64,000 bases of DNA, taken from assembly GCA_031772625.1 (NCBI GenBank), contig CM062815.1, positions 914,592,979-914,656,978 of the forward strand. The letters are read 5' to 3'. The translations under genes and the position numbers were made by a program. The stretch comes from Pinus tabuliformis. Lineage: Eukaryota > Streptophyta > Pinopsida > Pinales > Pinaceae. Positions 1-11,799 of the stretch are shown here, one piece after another. The notes beneath the pieces are model-generated. The model was not told where the DNA came from, ran no database searches, and was given only the letters and a program-made list of their open reading frames with translations. Each line of letters opens with the position of its first letter. Position 1 is the first letter of the stretch.

Positions 1-1014
1 TTTGTGCCTTACAACAACAAGCATGAATTGTCAATAATCCAGGGGATCCAAAGTTCCCTAAACATGATGTTCCTACCCCTAGAGGAACAAGGTCAGCAAA
101 CCAACAGCTCTCAGATCAGTTCTCCACCTGAAAACACTCAAAAACAAGCAATCCTGAAATCAAAGCAGGTGCTCCACTAGGCTTCTGCGCTGAAACTCAG
201 ATCCTCCATGGTGTACCTGCGTTGCAAAGCAAGTGGAACAAAGGCCACCTACGCTGAGCGAGATGGGACAAGTGGCACACTGAGTCATTGCTCTAGAATC
301 TTCCAAAAATGACACTTGGATAAGGGATTTCGCCTTGTGATGAGTCAGAGGCTCTGTTTCTCCAAGTGGACTCAAGAACTGAAGATCAACTGAAGAGAGA
401 GAGGACACAAGGCAGCTACACATCAGTTGCAAGCTGACTCATCCTTTCTCAATTCATCTATATATTGAGCTCTCTCCTATGAGCTCAGGAGGCTGGAATA
501 TTGTGCAAAGTAATGATATGCTGTTGGTTTCACTATAGAGCTATTGGGTGATTGCTTGAGAGAGGTGAAGAGGAGAAATTCTTTCTGCTGGGAGGTGTTG
601 CTGGATTGGGGCCTTCAATGGTTGTAACGCTCTCAGAACCTTTACTTCTTCATTAATAAAAGCTATTGAGGTTCTTCTATATGCTCTTGTTTCAATGATA
701 TATTGTGATAATTGTATATTTGGTTTACACTAATCCTTGAACCAGTTATGATTGCATGCCTCTTGTAGTTTCCTTCTTTGTTATTTTGCAGGATCTCATT
801 GTAGCTGGGCCAGCAAAAGAGCAAGGAGCTAGGAGCAAGCGGCCAAAGAAAAGAGTTTGGATTCGACATTAAGCGCAAGGCAACGGTTAGTGCATTTCTC
901 CACTCTCTTTTGCTTTCATAAAGAAGTAAACCTTAAGTAGTTTGCTTTACAGTTGTTGCTGAGGTACTATCACCCTTAGAGTGGGATAGGGTCATCCGAG
1001 TCGGATACTTTTCC
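1..1014 (+). repeat. Element A 5' LTR (left edge cut by window)
   Basis: Matches 2717-3739 at almost every position; the main differences are point changes and a short insertion in the right copy near 3085. A TATA-like box CTATATATT lies at 458-466 and a polyadenylation signal AATAAAA at 655-661, so the U3-R-U5 order reads on the plus strand. The end is placed where the two copies diverge (ACTTTTCC). No clean terminal CA was fixed, so the boundary may be off by a few bases. Confidence 0.85.
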
Positions 1015-2691
1015 CATTTTGAGGAACAGCTGCGAAGAGTGATTTCACTTAGCCATCCTTGTGACACTGCCGTGATTGGAAAATTCCAACCTGTACCTGG
1101 AATCTGCTGCTATCCCTATTTATCACTCGTTCCTCAAAAGACGAGTCTTCTTTGAGCTCTTTTCACTGACTCGTAAAATATGAAAAGTTTGCCGAGTTTT
1201 TGCCTTCCAGCTCGTTAAAAGGACCGGAAGAGCTATCCCTCCTCTAGATTTTAATCTTTTTGGACCTGAGGGATTATTGCAAAAAAAGATCGAGCGCTTG
1301 TTTTGTTCGGCTCGTTAAAGAAATCGAAAATTCATCCCTTTTGTATTGTTTTATACTTTTTCGGACTTAAGGGATTAGATGACGAAAAAGGAATTTTGGA
1401 GTTAACTTTCCGTACCTTTTCAGACTCTCTAAAAATGAAAAGGACCGAGTTTTCCTTGTCGTTAGACTCGTTAAAATGATTAAATAGCGACAAACTTGTC
1501 TTTAGACGAGAACGAGTTTCCCTATCGCTAGGCTCGTTAAAACATAGCGATGGGCTTGCCCGAAGGGAAGGTTATAGAACAAGCATATGTTATCCTCCTC
1601 AAGCTTGACAAAAATAAAGAGGTACTGGTCAGCAATGACTGGGGAAAAATTGGGAGAACCTCACAGCATTAATGGTAGCAAGTCGCTCTTGAACATGACA
1701 CTTTGTCCTCCGTATCACATCGGGTTGGGTTGTTTCATTCACCGGTCTCATAACCATGGTCCTCGCCACACCATCCACAATTGGGGTAATGCTACCAATC
1801 CATCACATCAGTGTCGTTATATGTTCAAGAGATGTGGTTCTGCAAAGAGTCAACCGTGTCCCATCCACTGCCATACATTATCCTTCATCCACTTCATGGC
1901 CGCCATCCTGAATCATACATCACAATTTGTTTTCACCTCATCACAATCACTAGCTCCGTTCTGTGTCACTGATGTGGGATTCATTAAGGCCCTCCTTTGA
2001 CGGATCTCTCCTTGTCGACATCAGCTCATTATCCAAGGAGTTGATCTAGGAACAACCCCTTCAGTACTTTGAAGCTTGCATGCCTCAATGGCAAGTTTCT
2101 CACTTCCGGCGACAGGTATACATCAATGACCTTCGACCAGAAGATTTTGCATGGTGGTCGACGCCAAGTCCTTTATTCCCACCATGTGAATTGTACTGTC
2201 GTACCTTGAGGGTCATCATCCTTATCGGTGATTCCTCTCGCGCTTGTTAACGGTTTACATCATTGACCGGTAATCAAGCGATGTCTTTCCATGTTCGACT
2301 TCAAGAAATTCTCACATGGATCGACTTGTACATCGAGTGAAGATCGGAAGAGATTGAAGACCCCGGATCTAGTTTCATCCATCCGGGCTGCGATATATAT
2401 TCAGGACATAAAGACATTTGATATGTACATCATTACAGCAGATGATCATCCTTCTCAAAAGGATGATAATTTCAGCAGAAAATTATCAGTCTACAATCAG
2501 ACGATTGTCTGTTCTATGTACCAAAATGTATTTATAAAGCTGAACATGGGAATGCCCGCCTCAGCTAGATCATGAAAATGTATGAAAAATAATGTATTGT
2601 ATTGTATCTTATTACAGGACACTTCTCAGCAGATTGAATGAACTTCAGATCCTCTCAATAAAGCATTTCACCCGATAAACGACCTCATACT
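1015..2691 (+). other. Element A interior, no pol
   Basis: About 1.7 kb between the LTRs. Short open frames exist (for example 1587-2000 and 2291-2575, plus), but their translations show no Gag, zinc-knuckle, protease, integrase or RT motif. The left part (about 1165-1560) holds a degenerate repeat built around CTCGTTAAA at 1211, 1311, 1467 and 1533. A primer-binding site was not recognised after the 5' LTR. The region probably serves only as RNA carried by another element's proteins (inference). Confidence 0.6.
1165..1560 (+). repeat. Degenerate CTCGTTAAA-based repeat in element A
   Basis: CTCGTTAAA recurs at 1211, 1311, 1467 and 1533, with a variant near 1170. The last two modules (about 1443-1510 and 1510-1565) align over about 60 bp, each running from CGAGTTT through a TCGTTAG or TCGCTAG step to CTCGTTAAAA. 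The paired CGAG and CTCG blocks could fold into short stems in the element RNA. Confidence 0.55.
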
Positions 2692-2703
2692 TTAGGGGGC
2701 ATC
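2692..2703 (+). other. Element A polypurine tract
   Basis: TTAGGGGGCATC lies directly before the TGTTATAG start of the 3' LTR. This is the expected place and base content for the plus-strand primer, and it fixes the element's orientation as plus. Confidence 0.75.
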
Positions 2704-3739
2704 TGTTATAGACAATTTTGTGCCTTACAGCAACAAGCATGAATTGTCAATAATCCAGGGGATCCAAAGTTCCCTAAACATGATGTTCCTACCCCTAGAG
2801 GAACAAGGTCAGCAAACCAACAACTCTCAGATCAGTTCTCCACCTGAAAACACTCAAAAACAAGCAATCCTGAAATCAAAGCAGGTGCTCCACTAGGCTT
2901 CTGCGCTGAAACTCAGATCCTCCATGGTGTACCTGCGTTGCAAAGCAAGTGGAACAAAGGCCACCTGCGCTGAGCGAGATGGGACAAGTGGCACACTGAG
3001 TCATTGCTCTGGAATCTTCCAAAAATGACGCTTGGATCAGGGATTTCGCCTTGTGATGAGTCAGAGGCTCTGTTTCTCCAAGTGGAAGCAAGGTTCTCCA
3101 AGTGGACTCAAGAACTGAAGAGAGAGAGGACACAAGGCAACTACACATCAGTTGCAAGCTGACTCATCCTTTCTCAATTCATCTATATATTGAGCTCTCT
3201 CCTATGAGCTCAGGAGGCTGGAATTTTGTGCAAAGTAATGATATGCTGTTGGTTTCACTATAGAGCTATTGGGTGATTGCTTGAGAGAGGTGAAGAGGAG
3301 AAATTCTTTCTGCTGGGAGGTGTTGCTGGATTGGGGCCTTCAATGGTTGTAACGCTCTCAGAACCTTTACTTCTTCATTAATAAAAGCTATTGAGGTTCT
3401 TCTATATGCTCTTGTTTCAATGATATATTGTGATAATTGTATATTTGGTTTACACTAATCCTTGAACCAGTTATGATTGTATGCCTCTTGTAGTTTCCTT
3501 CTTTGTTATTTTGCAGGATCTCATTGTAGCTGGGCCAGCAAAAGAGCTAGGAGCTAGGAGCAAGCGGCCAAAGAAAAGAGTTTGGATTCGACATTAAGCG
3601 CAAGGCAACGGTTAGTGCATTTCTCCACTCTCTTTTGCTTTCATAAAGAAGTAAACCTTAAGTAGTTTGCTTTACAGTTGTTGCTGAGGTACTATCACCC
3701 TTAGACTGGGATAGGGTCATCCGAGTCGGATACTTTTCC
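2704..3739 (+). repeat. Element A 3' LTR
   Basis: Starts TGTTATAG right after the purine tract and matches 1-1014. Divergence from the left copy is low by eye, so A is younger than the heavily decayed element B that it interrupts. The right end lies near 3739-3744; B sequence resumes with GGGAGTATA at about 3752. Confidence 0.85.
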
Positions 3740-3744
3740 GTACA

Positions 3745-4350
3745 ACAATAGGGAGTATAGTTCTTTAGAGGAGAAAGTGTTGCTGAATTCACATTCCACT
3801 ATAGGGGAAAGTGGTTAATGAATGGTGTATGTATGATTGGAACTTTCACTTTTAATAAAACTTAGAGCCGACACACTTTCATGCATATGTTGTGAATATA
3901 GTAGAACTATTATTGTTTTATTTGCAATGTATGTTATTTATCGTACACATATGCTTATGAAATATTTGATTCAAATTTGTATGAATCTTTTTGGATGCAT
4001 GTTGATGTATTAATTCGTCACCTTAAATTGTGGACTATTTTGCATATTAGTTCGTGTGATGTCATTATGCTAGTGTGTTCCTTCCAATATGCATACTATT
4101 GCAGGTTTATAAGGGGTGCAATTTCTTTCCCCTTCATGTGTTGGGACCTTCATACATCGCACTTGACTTTATGCAGGGTCACACACTTGTTCACACCAAA
4201 GACATTGTGCACCACTCTATGTGTATTTGTAACCAAGGCAGATAATTAACAACTCATTGTTGGGACTCCTACTCCAAACGGTGTGAGGTTTAGTTGGGAC
4301 TTCATATTGGGGAGGTCTCCTGAATATTGGCGAGTCCAACATTGTCAACA
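3745..4350 (+). repeat. Element B 5' LTR remnant
   Basis: Aligns with 12118-12725 with many substitutions, which marks it as old. Shared landmarks include AATAAAACTTAGAGC, GTGTTCCTT and the terminal GTCCAACA...TCAACA. The TATA-bearing U3 seen in the 3' copy is missing here because of the element A insertion. Confidence 0.8.
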
Positions 4351-4391
4351 TTTCCAGTGCTAGAAGGAGGTCCAAATGACAAGTTGAGCCC

Positions 4392-4913
4392 TTGATGCCT
4401 ATTTTGAATTTCCGCACTCATCTAATAACTTCTCCCCAAATCATAACCCCGACATGTTTTTCCAGACACACGAATATGAAAGTGCCAGCGAGAATCATTG
4501 ATTACTTGTCAAATATAAAATTCAATGGCAAGGGTGAAACAACCTTATTTGAGAATACTATTCATTTTCTTGATTTCTACACAAAACACAACATCCACTA
4601 TGAGGTTTTTGTTTGTAGGTTGTTCATTCTCATGTTCGAAGGGTGTGTACAGAATTGGTGTAACACATTTCCTAATGCTTCCATACACTCTTTCGAACAT
4701 CTTTTCCAACAACTGTTTTTTTCATTTGATATGTACGATCATAAATCTCCATGCCAAAAAATTATGAAATGGAAAAAAGCATTTGATGCATGTACTCAAG
4801 ATTTTCACAATCATTTTATCCTTTTTTTCTTCAAATTTCCTAAATATGAATTTGATTGGTCTTGCTTGGTAGACAGATTCCTATCCTGTTCACATTTCAA
4901 AAAATATGCATGA
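4392..4913 (+). pseudogene. Element B Gag-like remnant
   Basis: A 173-residue open frame begins about 40 bases after the 5' LTR. It has the helical pattern of a Ty3/gypsy Gag core: a FNGKGE-like start, then GC-x3-WC-x2-FPNASIHSF and a following F-x2-F segment. The same pattern (GCMKSWC, PPASIHSF) recurs in broken form in element E at about 34030-34115, which supports descent from a real Gag. No zinc knuckle was seen. Gag would form the particle and package RNA. The apparent start may not be the original one. The lineage within gypsy is not assigned. Confidence 0.55.
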
Positions 4914-5478
4914 GCTTGGATCTTTTCAACCTCTCCCAACATACCTCAATATTAGAGCTTCTATATTTGTGGTGGACAAGGTTGTTATTCCAAGTGACCC
5001 TTTGTCCCCTTCTCATCAAACAAATATAGTTTTGTAGGCTGAGGTGGGAGAGATTGAGAATTCATTTGTCGATATACCACCATCTTCTCCCAACTGACAC
5101 TCATAATTTCAGCACACTTTTGGACTGTGAATCTGATGGTTAAGATGAAGTATTGTCTCCTCGCCCTACATCCTTTGGTCCCTCTGATCCTTCGGATTGT
5201 GCATTTTTGCGTTCACCCATTTCGAATCTCTGTTTTGATGTTCATGAGGATCAAGTGTTGGATGGAGTTGGTGTTGAGCAGCCAACTTGTGATATCATTT
5301 ATGATGATTATGTGTGGGAGCCCATAGTTGAACAATAATCTGTGATGAAGGATGACTTTCTTCCTTCTGCACCTCTCCCTCATCATCCTGACATTTTCCA
5401 CAATTTTATCATTTTTGTTGAATCTTGTGAAAATTTAGTTTCTAATGATGTTACTACTTCTGATCATTTGTAGATTAC

Positions 5479-5856
5479 GTGGGATGTAATTTTTTAATCC
5501 AGATGCGGAGAGGACAAATGTTCTATTATGGATCTTCCCACCTCTCATCTCATCTTTTTGAGAGCTTAGAGGGTGAAATTTCTTATTTTCAATATTCCCC
5601 TCATTACGATTCATCAAATCATGAGGATGCCTCTGTTTGTGATATTGAGCTTTATAATCGTGGTTGTTGTGACCTTTTCATCGATTCATTTAGTCATGCT
5701 TATGATTTTCCTAATATTAATCATTCTAAACCACTGGTCTTCAATGATCCATCTTCTGATGAGTCAGAACTTCCCCAAATTGTCGAGGCACTTCAACCCG
5801 ATCTGATGGTTATGTCAAGTTTTCGTAGTCTTGAGTTCAATTCCACTTCTGAATAG
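5479..5856 (+). pseudogene. Acidic unrecognised ORF of the B/E family
   Basis: An open frame of 125 residues, rich in Asp, Glu and Ser. Its blocks recur in element E. FIDSFSHAYDF with KPLVFNDPSSDE here compares with TKPMIFNDLSLK near 35950. PQIVEALQPDLMVMSS here compares with VEALQ...MIKSSS near 35345-35380. Conservation between two separate copies argues that the region was once coding. No known domain was recognised; it may be a Gag-pol linker or an element-specific protein. Confidence 0.4.
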
Positions 5857-8800
5857 AACAATGTTGAATCTTTTGAGGCTCCTAATCACTCTATCGCACC
5901 TATTGAAAATCAATCTATTTTACAATTTTCGCATCCTCTATTTGTATTACATGATCATATCTCTCAGTCATTGGAGGGGTCATACATGGCGAGCACTGTT
6001 TCAAAATGAAAGTTTTCTTCTTTCATTATGTTCACTCGTCATTGCAGTTTGAAAGTTTTCTCTTGCATGTCTTTGATTCACAGTGTGTCTAAACACCTTT
6101 ATGAAGTCATATAATGTCTCTCATGCATGTTTCATTCTTACTTCTCTGCGTATACTTTCAAACTTTGAATGCTTTGGCTTGCATTGTCTTATTTTTCTTG
6201 TGCATTATTATGCTCGTATATCTTTCTTGACATGCGTTCCCTTTGCATACATAGGCCAATCAATTCTCCGGTGGTTGCAATGGAAGTATCACTTCACGTG
6301 AGTCTGGCCTATGCTTTGATTAGGTTAGGAGTAGGAATAGTTTTTTCTTTTCTTATTTGTTTTTATTTTATTTTCTTTGATTTTCTTTTCGCTCTAATTC
6401 TTTTCTTTTTTTTTTGTTTTCTTTTTAGGTATAGTATATCTTCTGCATGAGACCATGTTTAGCTTCTGAAGTGAGCATGGTAAAGTCCAAGAGGAATTTG
6501 TGCTACTATCAAGGCTTGGTTTTTTGTCTATTCCCTCTCTTTGTGTGAATATTGTATCATTTTAGTTGATGATACTCTGATGGAAAATATGTTCCTTTTC
6601 ATAGAAAATCACAGTGAAATAATGATGTTTGAATTTTAACTATTACCTCCTACTCTAATCAGTCTTTTATATTTTCGGTTAATCCTTGTCAACTTAGTCG
6701 AGTAAAGTAAGGAGGGGAGGAAAAAATTAACAAGTATGTCAGAGGTGTATATAAAAATCCTTCACTGAAAGAATAACCTTTTCTTCTCTCAATAATTTGG
6801 GATCCCTCTTCTCCCCCATGAAATAAATAAGTGCATATGCATAGTTCTGTGAACACGAAAAATGAAAAAATGGAAAAAATAAAAGAAAGGGCGAAAGAAG
6901 AGAAAGACTTCCTATGCAGAGAAGCAAAGCAAGCAACTCCACCAAGGTACTGTCCAGGCTCGCTAGCAGCAGAGCAATGTTTGTGTTCCTGAAATGAGTC
7001 CATCAGGGTGTTGTCTAGGCTTGTTGGTAGCGGAGCAACACCAGAGATGAAAATTAAGACTCTGATTTTTTTTTTCACTTGTGCGTCTATATACTGCTCA
7101 TCCCCAATCGAAACAACTCAGTTTGACTTGGCTTGGTTAATGTGTCACCGATGAAGAGAATGGTAGGGATTATATCTTTAACTCAAACTAACTAAAGAAG
7201 ATGTGGTAATCAATGAACTGAATAATACTTTCGAAGGAGTTAGACCTATTTTTCATGAGACAAGATTCATTCAGAGAGCTGGAGTTCTACAAATGTGTCG
7301 CCAGTGTTGTAGCGGCTACAACCACCCTCCAAAATATTGCCTATGCCTCAATTTGGAGCCTTCCTACCTAGTCATAAGAGCTTATCTTACACTGCTATCA
7401 AGTATTCATGTTTTGATTGAGACTTATCCTTTTCATATGTCCTTGTGTTAACTTGTTTTCACACTTAATTGATCTTTCTAAGTCATAAGCTAACCTCCTA
7501 ACTTGGTGTTGCAACAGTTCTGGCCTTGCCTCCTAAAATTGTGCAATCCATGAGGGCAAGGGCATATTTGATGATTGGAACTACAAAATATTGACTGACA
7601 GCTCTCCCTTGATCTTAGAAACTATGAATTCATGGATGGTAGCCCAACACTGAGCCCATAAATTGCGTGATCCTTCCATTGAGCTCAGAAACTACGTGAT
7701 GCACTGAGCCAGAAAGTTGTCAAGTTCCCCATAATTGCAAAATATTTCACGATAATGTGCATGACACGTTTCCCGAAAAAAGAAAAAAGGTAGAAAAGCT
7801 AAAAGGAAAAGAGCATCCGTAAAAAATATGGATCTATTTTTAGTTTCCTGAAGGAGGCACATTTTCTATTTTTAGAAACTTTTCCCAAGTATCGCTTGTT
7901 CCTTGATTTTAGGTGTGCGCGCCATAAACCCTAATTCTATCAAATCTATTTAATTGATGCCTTTAGAGCTAATTTTCACATTCTATCCTGGATATGTAGC
8001 ATTCGTGGGGAGATCAAGGAACCTTCGGTGTGGTCGTCATCGCTTTTCTGAGTGAGTTTCACTTTTATCGCCTTTTTCCTCTTTTTCTGTCGCTTTATGT
8101 TGTTCCGCTTGTGTGAGTATTTTTTTGATTATTTCTCTTCATGGTTGTTGGATTTTTACCTTATTTTAGCTTGTAGAAGTTTTTTCTCAACTTGTTGTTT
8201 GCCTTTCACAAGTGTCGCATCAGTTTCTTTGTTTTTGCACCGATGGTCGTTGTTGCGGCGACTCTCCTCATATATTTGTTTTTATTCTTGTTTGTTTAGT
8301 TTATGCACTTTATCTACATTGATTCATTCATATTTAGTCATATATGCATTGAATCTCACATCATCACTTAGATCTGCTCATTTTCCACACTTCCAATGGG
8401 AAGATCTTCACTTTCCTTGGCCATTTTTCACTTTTCCCAGCTGGGCACTGCACAATCCTAAGGATCAAGCTGAGATCTTGGCATTTGAGACTATGCAATG
8501 TGTAGTATAGGATGGCTCAACTGTGCATTGGCTAATTTGAGGGCTCAGTTTGCTTCCTTGGCTACTGAGACCATGCAATGCGCAACCTCTTCTAGTCAAC
8601 TGCCCTGGTTGAACTACGCATTGCACAATCTCAAGCCTTAGTCCACACCCTTGGCTTCTACGACAATGTAGTGAATAGTTCCCATGACCAGTCTCCCTTG
8701 CTTGTTGATCAAAAGTATGCAATCCATCTCACTAGTTTACCAGTTTACTAATTGATCAGTCTTTGAAGTTAGATTTGAAAAATGATAATGTTTGCTTTCC

Positions 8801-8868
8801 ATGAGTGTCTTTCTTGTGTCAAAGGTACCACCGTAGCTAAGCACTTCTCTCCAGCGTTCACTGTTACC
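5857..8868 (+). other. Element B central non-coding or decayed region
   Basis: No convincing coding frame in 3 kb. A pyrimidine-rich tract lies near 6340-6430. About 6949-7060 holds a tandem duplication of about 68 bp containing the GTTGTCTAGGCTTG...GGAGCAACACC type sequence; one copy recurs in element E near 55475-55525. A block GTTGTAGCGGCTACAACCACC near 7310 matches TTGTAGCTGCTACAAC in E near 55795. The stretch 7910-8868 is T-rich and ends in a start-codon context, so it may be a leader for the downstream frame (inference). Confidence 0.4.
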
Positions 8869-11796
8869 ATGGCACCAAAGAGTGTTGCTTAAAAAGAGAC
8901 CACTAAAAGCAGTACTAGGGAAGTAGTTGAACAAATGCCAATATATGTGGACACTCAAATATTCATAGAAAAGGAGTTAGCTCTAACATGGAAGAAAGTT
9001 AATGAAGCTCTTTCATCAAATAACCTCGAGGTAGATCTAGATGAACGACATGTTTATCTCATCTTTCGTCAGGTCAGGACTACACAGGGTTCCATACAGA
9101 TATCCAGTCTTCCCACATATAGATATCATCAGCTGGATTGTTTCACACATTGATGAGAAGACCATGACATTGAGCAATGCCATCAGAAAGAAGCTTGCTA
9201 CCTTTTTGGTAGAATATTATCATTGTATGTATCATCTTCCCAAGCCAGTAAATCTCATGGACTCATACTTCTATGCCACCAACAACTATGTGAGCACAAG
9301 ATATTTTCAAATATTGGGTGAAAGAGCCATCGAATTTTTTTCATATACCCACCCATTCATACAAGACAAAGTCTCTCACGAATTCCTACCAACTCTTGGT
9401 TACCTTATCTTGTAGAATCTACAATCAGCAGAGCACAGACATCTTTCCTGAAGGGTGAGAAATCTAATTAAACCAGGTGGTGAACAAGGGGAAGTTGTTC
9501 AACTTGTTAGATTTGTTGGCTCATCAGTTGAGAGCCCATGTAGCACAAGCCCGAGATCCTCCCAAGGGAGAGAAAGCAAGGTTTTATATGTCTACATATT
9601 CACTGGATGTAATTTTTTCACAGAATCATATTCCTATCATGAACTAGACATGGACACCACAAGAAACTACCGTGCATATTTATTTTAAAACTCTTTCGGA
9701 TTGCAGTCATCGAGGAGTAATGGAACAACTAGTTGACCATTTCATCATCCCAATTTACAATCTGATCTTTGAAGAAGAAATTCCTTGCATTTCACATGGT
9801 GTAATGGAGGCAATAACAAAGATCACAGATTGGTTTGCCTCATCGGTGGCATCTTCCTTAGAGTGTTCAATGGAGAGAATTCATCGCGTTTTTTGCCCAG
9901 GTATGCCACCGACAAGCTTGTCATGAAAGAAGTGTCATATCATCTCGCCACAAGGTTGTCAGTAGCTTTGCATAGGAAGAAGAAAGCACCCTAGCCGACC
10001 CTTCCTATATAAATTGGATTATACAAGATAAAGAACTTGAAAGTTGTGGATACCGAGGGAAAGGAGATAGTGAAGTTTGGATTCGGTACTTGAGATTTTA
10101 ATCTTTATGATCCCCATTAAATTTGTGAAAACTGTTGTGCAAGAATTTACTTTTAGTGACTCAACAAGTCATTTCATAGGCCATAGGAGGATCCATGGAG
10201 GAATTTCTACAATTCTTCCAAGCCCCATGAGTCGGTTAGTATAGCAAGGACTTCATAGGCCACTTCACGAAGGGAAACAACTCTAGAAGCAATTGTAGTA
10301 GAAGGAAGCAACCCAGTACAAGATAAGGGAAATAGAAAGGTTGTTGATAGTACAGAGGTAGAAAAAAGCTACAATATGAAAGCGGATCCAATCATCATGC
10401 AAGCAACTTTGGCAGAAAAATAAAAGAGGAAGAAGAGGGTATAGAGAGAAGAGTAGAGGAAGAGAGAAAAATAGATCTGGCAGGAACTAGAACTGAGGGC
10501 AGAGAAAGAAGAACAATAACTGAGGGAAGAATTGGAACAAAGGAGGAGAGAACAAGAGGAGAAGCATAATTAGGAAGAAGAAGAAAGGAAATGCACAATG
10601 GAAAGAGAAACAATGCCAATTCAAATTGAATAGCAAGAACAAAACCAACTAACAACAGAGTGGGAGAGTGAACAAATGGAGGATCGGGAACTTGCTTAAC
10701 AGATTGAAGACTTGATTGAAGTTTCAGACATGGAGTTGGAACTAGAGCCACATGATGAGGATGTTGACCGATGCCCAGCTCACCACACATCATCGTTTAA
10801 TCTCCACCACCTCTAGCCACAGAGTTATGCCTGAGCGAGGAAGGGGACATAGTTCCTCTTGATGATGATCTGGTAATGGATGTGTACAATTTTTTCATAT
10901 GACGAACTCCAAAACCAACTTGGTCTTCGTGGGTGCAGCGAGATCAAACCCTCAAGAATAAGAAATTGGCATAGAACTTACAGGTTGCTCTGTAAGAGAT
11001 AGAACATCTCTATGCAACAACACAAAATGCAACTTTGACATAAGTATACTTGGAGGAAATGAGAGTAGCGATGCTTGGTTAAGTATCAACACTTGGAGAG
11101 ACCATGTGGGACCTTTATGAGGAGCTCATGGCCATACATAAGGCACTTTTCCACTTGCATGGTTTGCAACAACAAAGAAAAGACTTTGTTAAAACTCTTA
11201 GGAATGTGAAATCTACCTCCACCTCCATGAAGGAATGGACAATGCGATACAAAGGGGCACCACTTAACTTGGTAAAGAAAATGAAGTTGCAGGAAGAGCT
11301 AAAGAAAGCAAGAGTTCATATGTTGATTTAGAACAACAAGAAACTCACCTCATTCATTGGGAATATTTAGGCCTCATATGTATGGTTATACAACAATTTG
11401 GATTTCATGGTGAGAATGCACAAGATCCCATCAGTTGGCTCACTCATAGAATCTAAATGAAAACACCATGTCAGGAAGGAGATTGAAGAGTACTTGCAGT
11501 AGCTAAGACAAATTTCCACCAAGGAGGATTTGGAGTTGAAAGGGAAGAACATGAAGAACTACATCAGTGGTCCTATCCAGATTAGAACAATGTTTCTCCT
11601 ACTTGAGAAAGAAGTTAAGACTTGTTCCAAATCATTGTAGCCAGATGCTATGGAAGCTAGAGTCCGCTTCTAGATAGACACCATCACACAGTTTGGGGAT
11701 GTCATCGCACAGTACCGAGCTTGGCATCAATATGTGACTGAGAAGCATCAAGTAGAATTTAATGAGCTAGAGTTTTCCCAAATTCAAGAATCATAA
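8869..11796 (+). pseudogene. Element B long broken 3' reading frame, function unknown
   Basis: Begins at ACCATGG (ATG at 8869) and runs in pieces to a stop near 11796, just before the 3' LTR. Open pieces are 8935-9153, 9041-9415, 9455-9688, 9672-9926, 9785-9994 and 11104-11331, with several shifts and stops between them. The translation is helical. It has a region around residues KPVNLMDSYFYATNNYVSTRYF, an Arg/Glu-rich middle (10400-10620) and a C-terminal Gln/Lys-rich segment. It shows no RT, integrase or protease motif and no clear membrane segments. The position is where Athila/Ogre/Sirevirus-type elements carry an extra 3' ORF, but similarity to an envelope-like protein is not shown. A captured host gene is the alternative. 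Confidence 0.35.
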
Positions 11797-11799
11797 TGT

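Larger units (their letters stand above)
1..3739 (+). mobile_element. Element A: non-autonomous LTR retrotransposon
   Basis: Two direct repeats of about 1.03 kb (1-1014 and 2704-3739) flank a 1.7 kb interior with no recognisable gag, protease, integrase or RT. A purine-rich tract directly precedes the right repeat, which starts TGTTATAG. This is the layout of a non-autonomous LTR element (LARD/TRIM class). The window begins about 13 bp inside the left LTR, so the left TSD cannot be seen. The sequence right of 3744 is the second half of a different LTR (element B), so A inserted into B. The lineage (copia or gypsy) is not determined. Confidence 0.85.

Noticed and set aside
160..432. Minus-strand frame repeated at 2876-3157
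   Set aside because: Lies within the two LTR copies of element A; the repeat explains its duplication and no domain is present.
8465..8722. Minus-strand 85-residue Cys/Gly-rich frame
   Set aside because: Follows a short irregular repeat of CAATG/CTGAGA words in the element B interior; no domain and no conservation seen.
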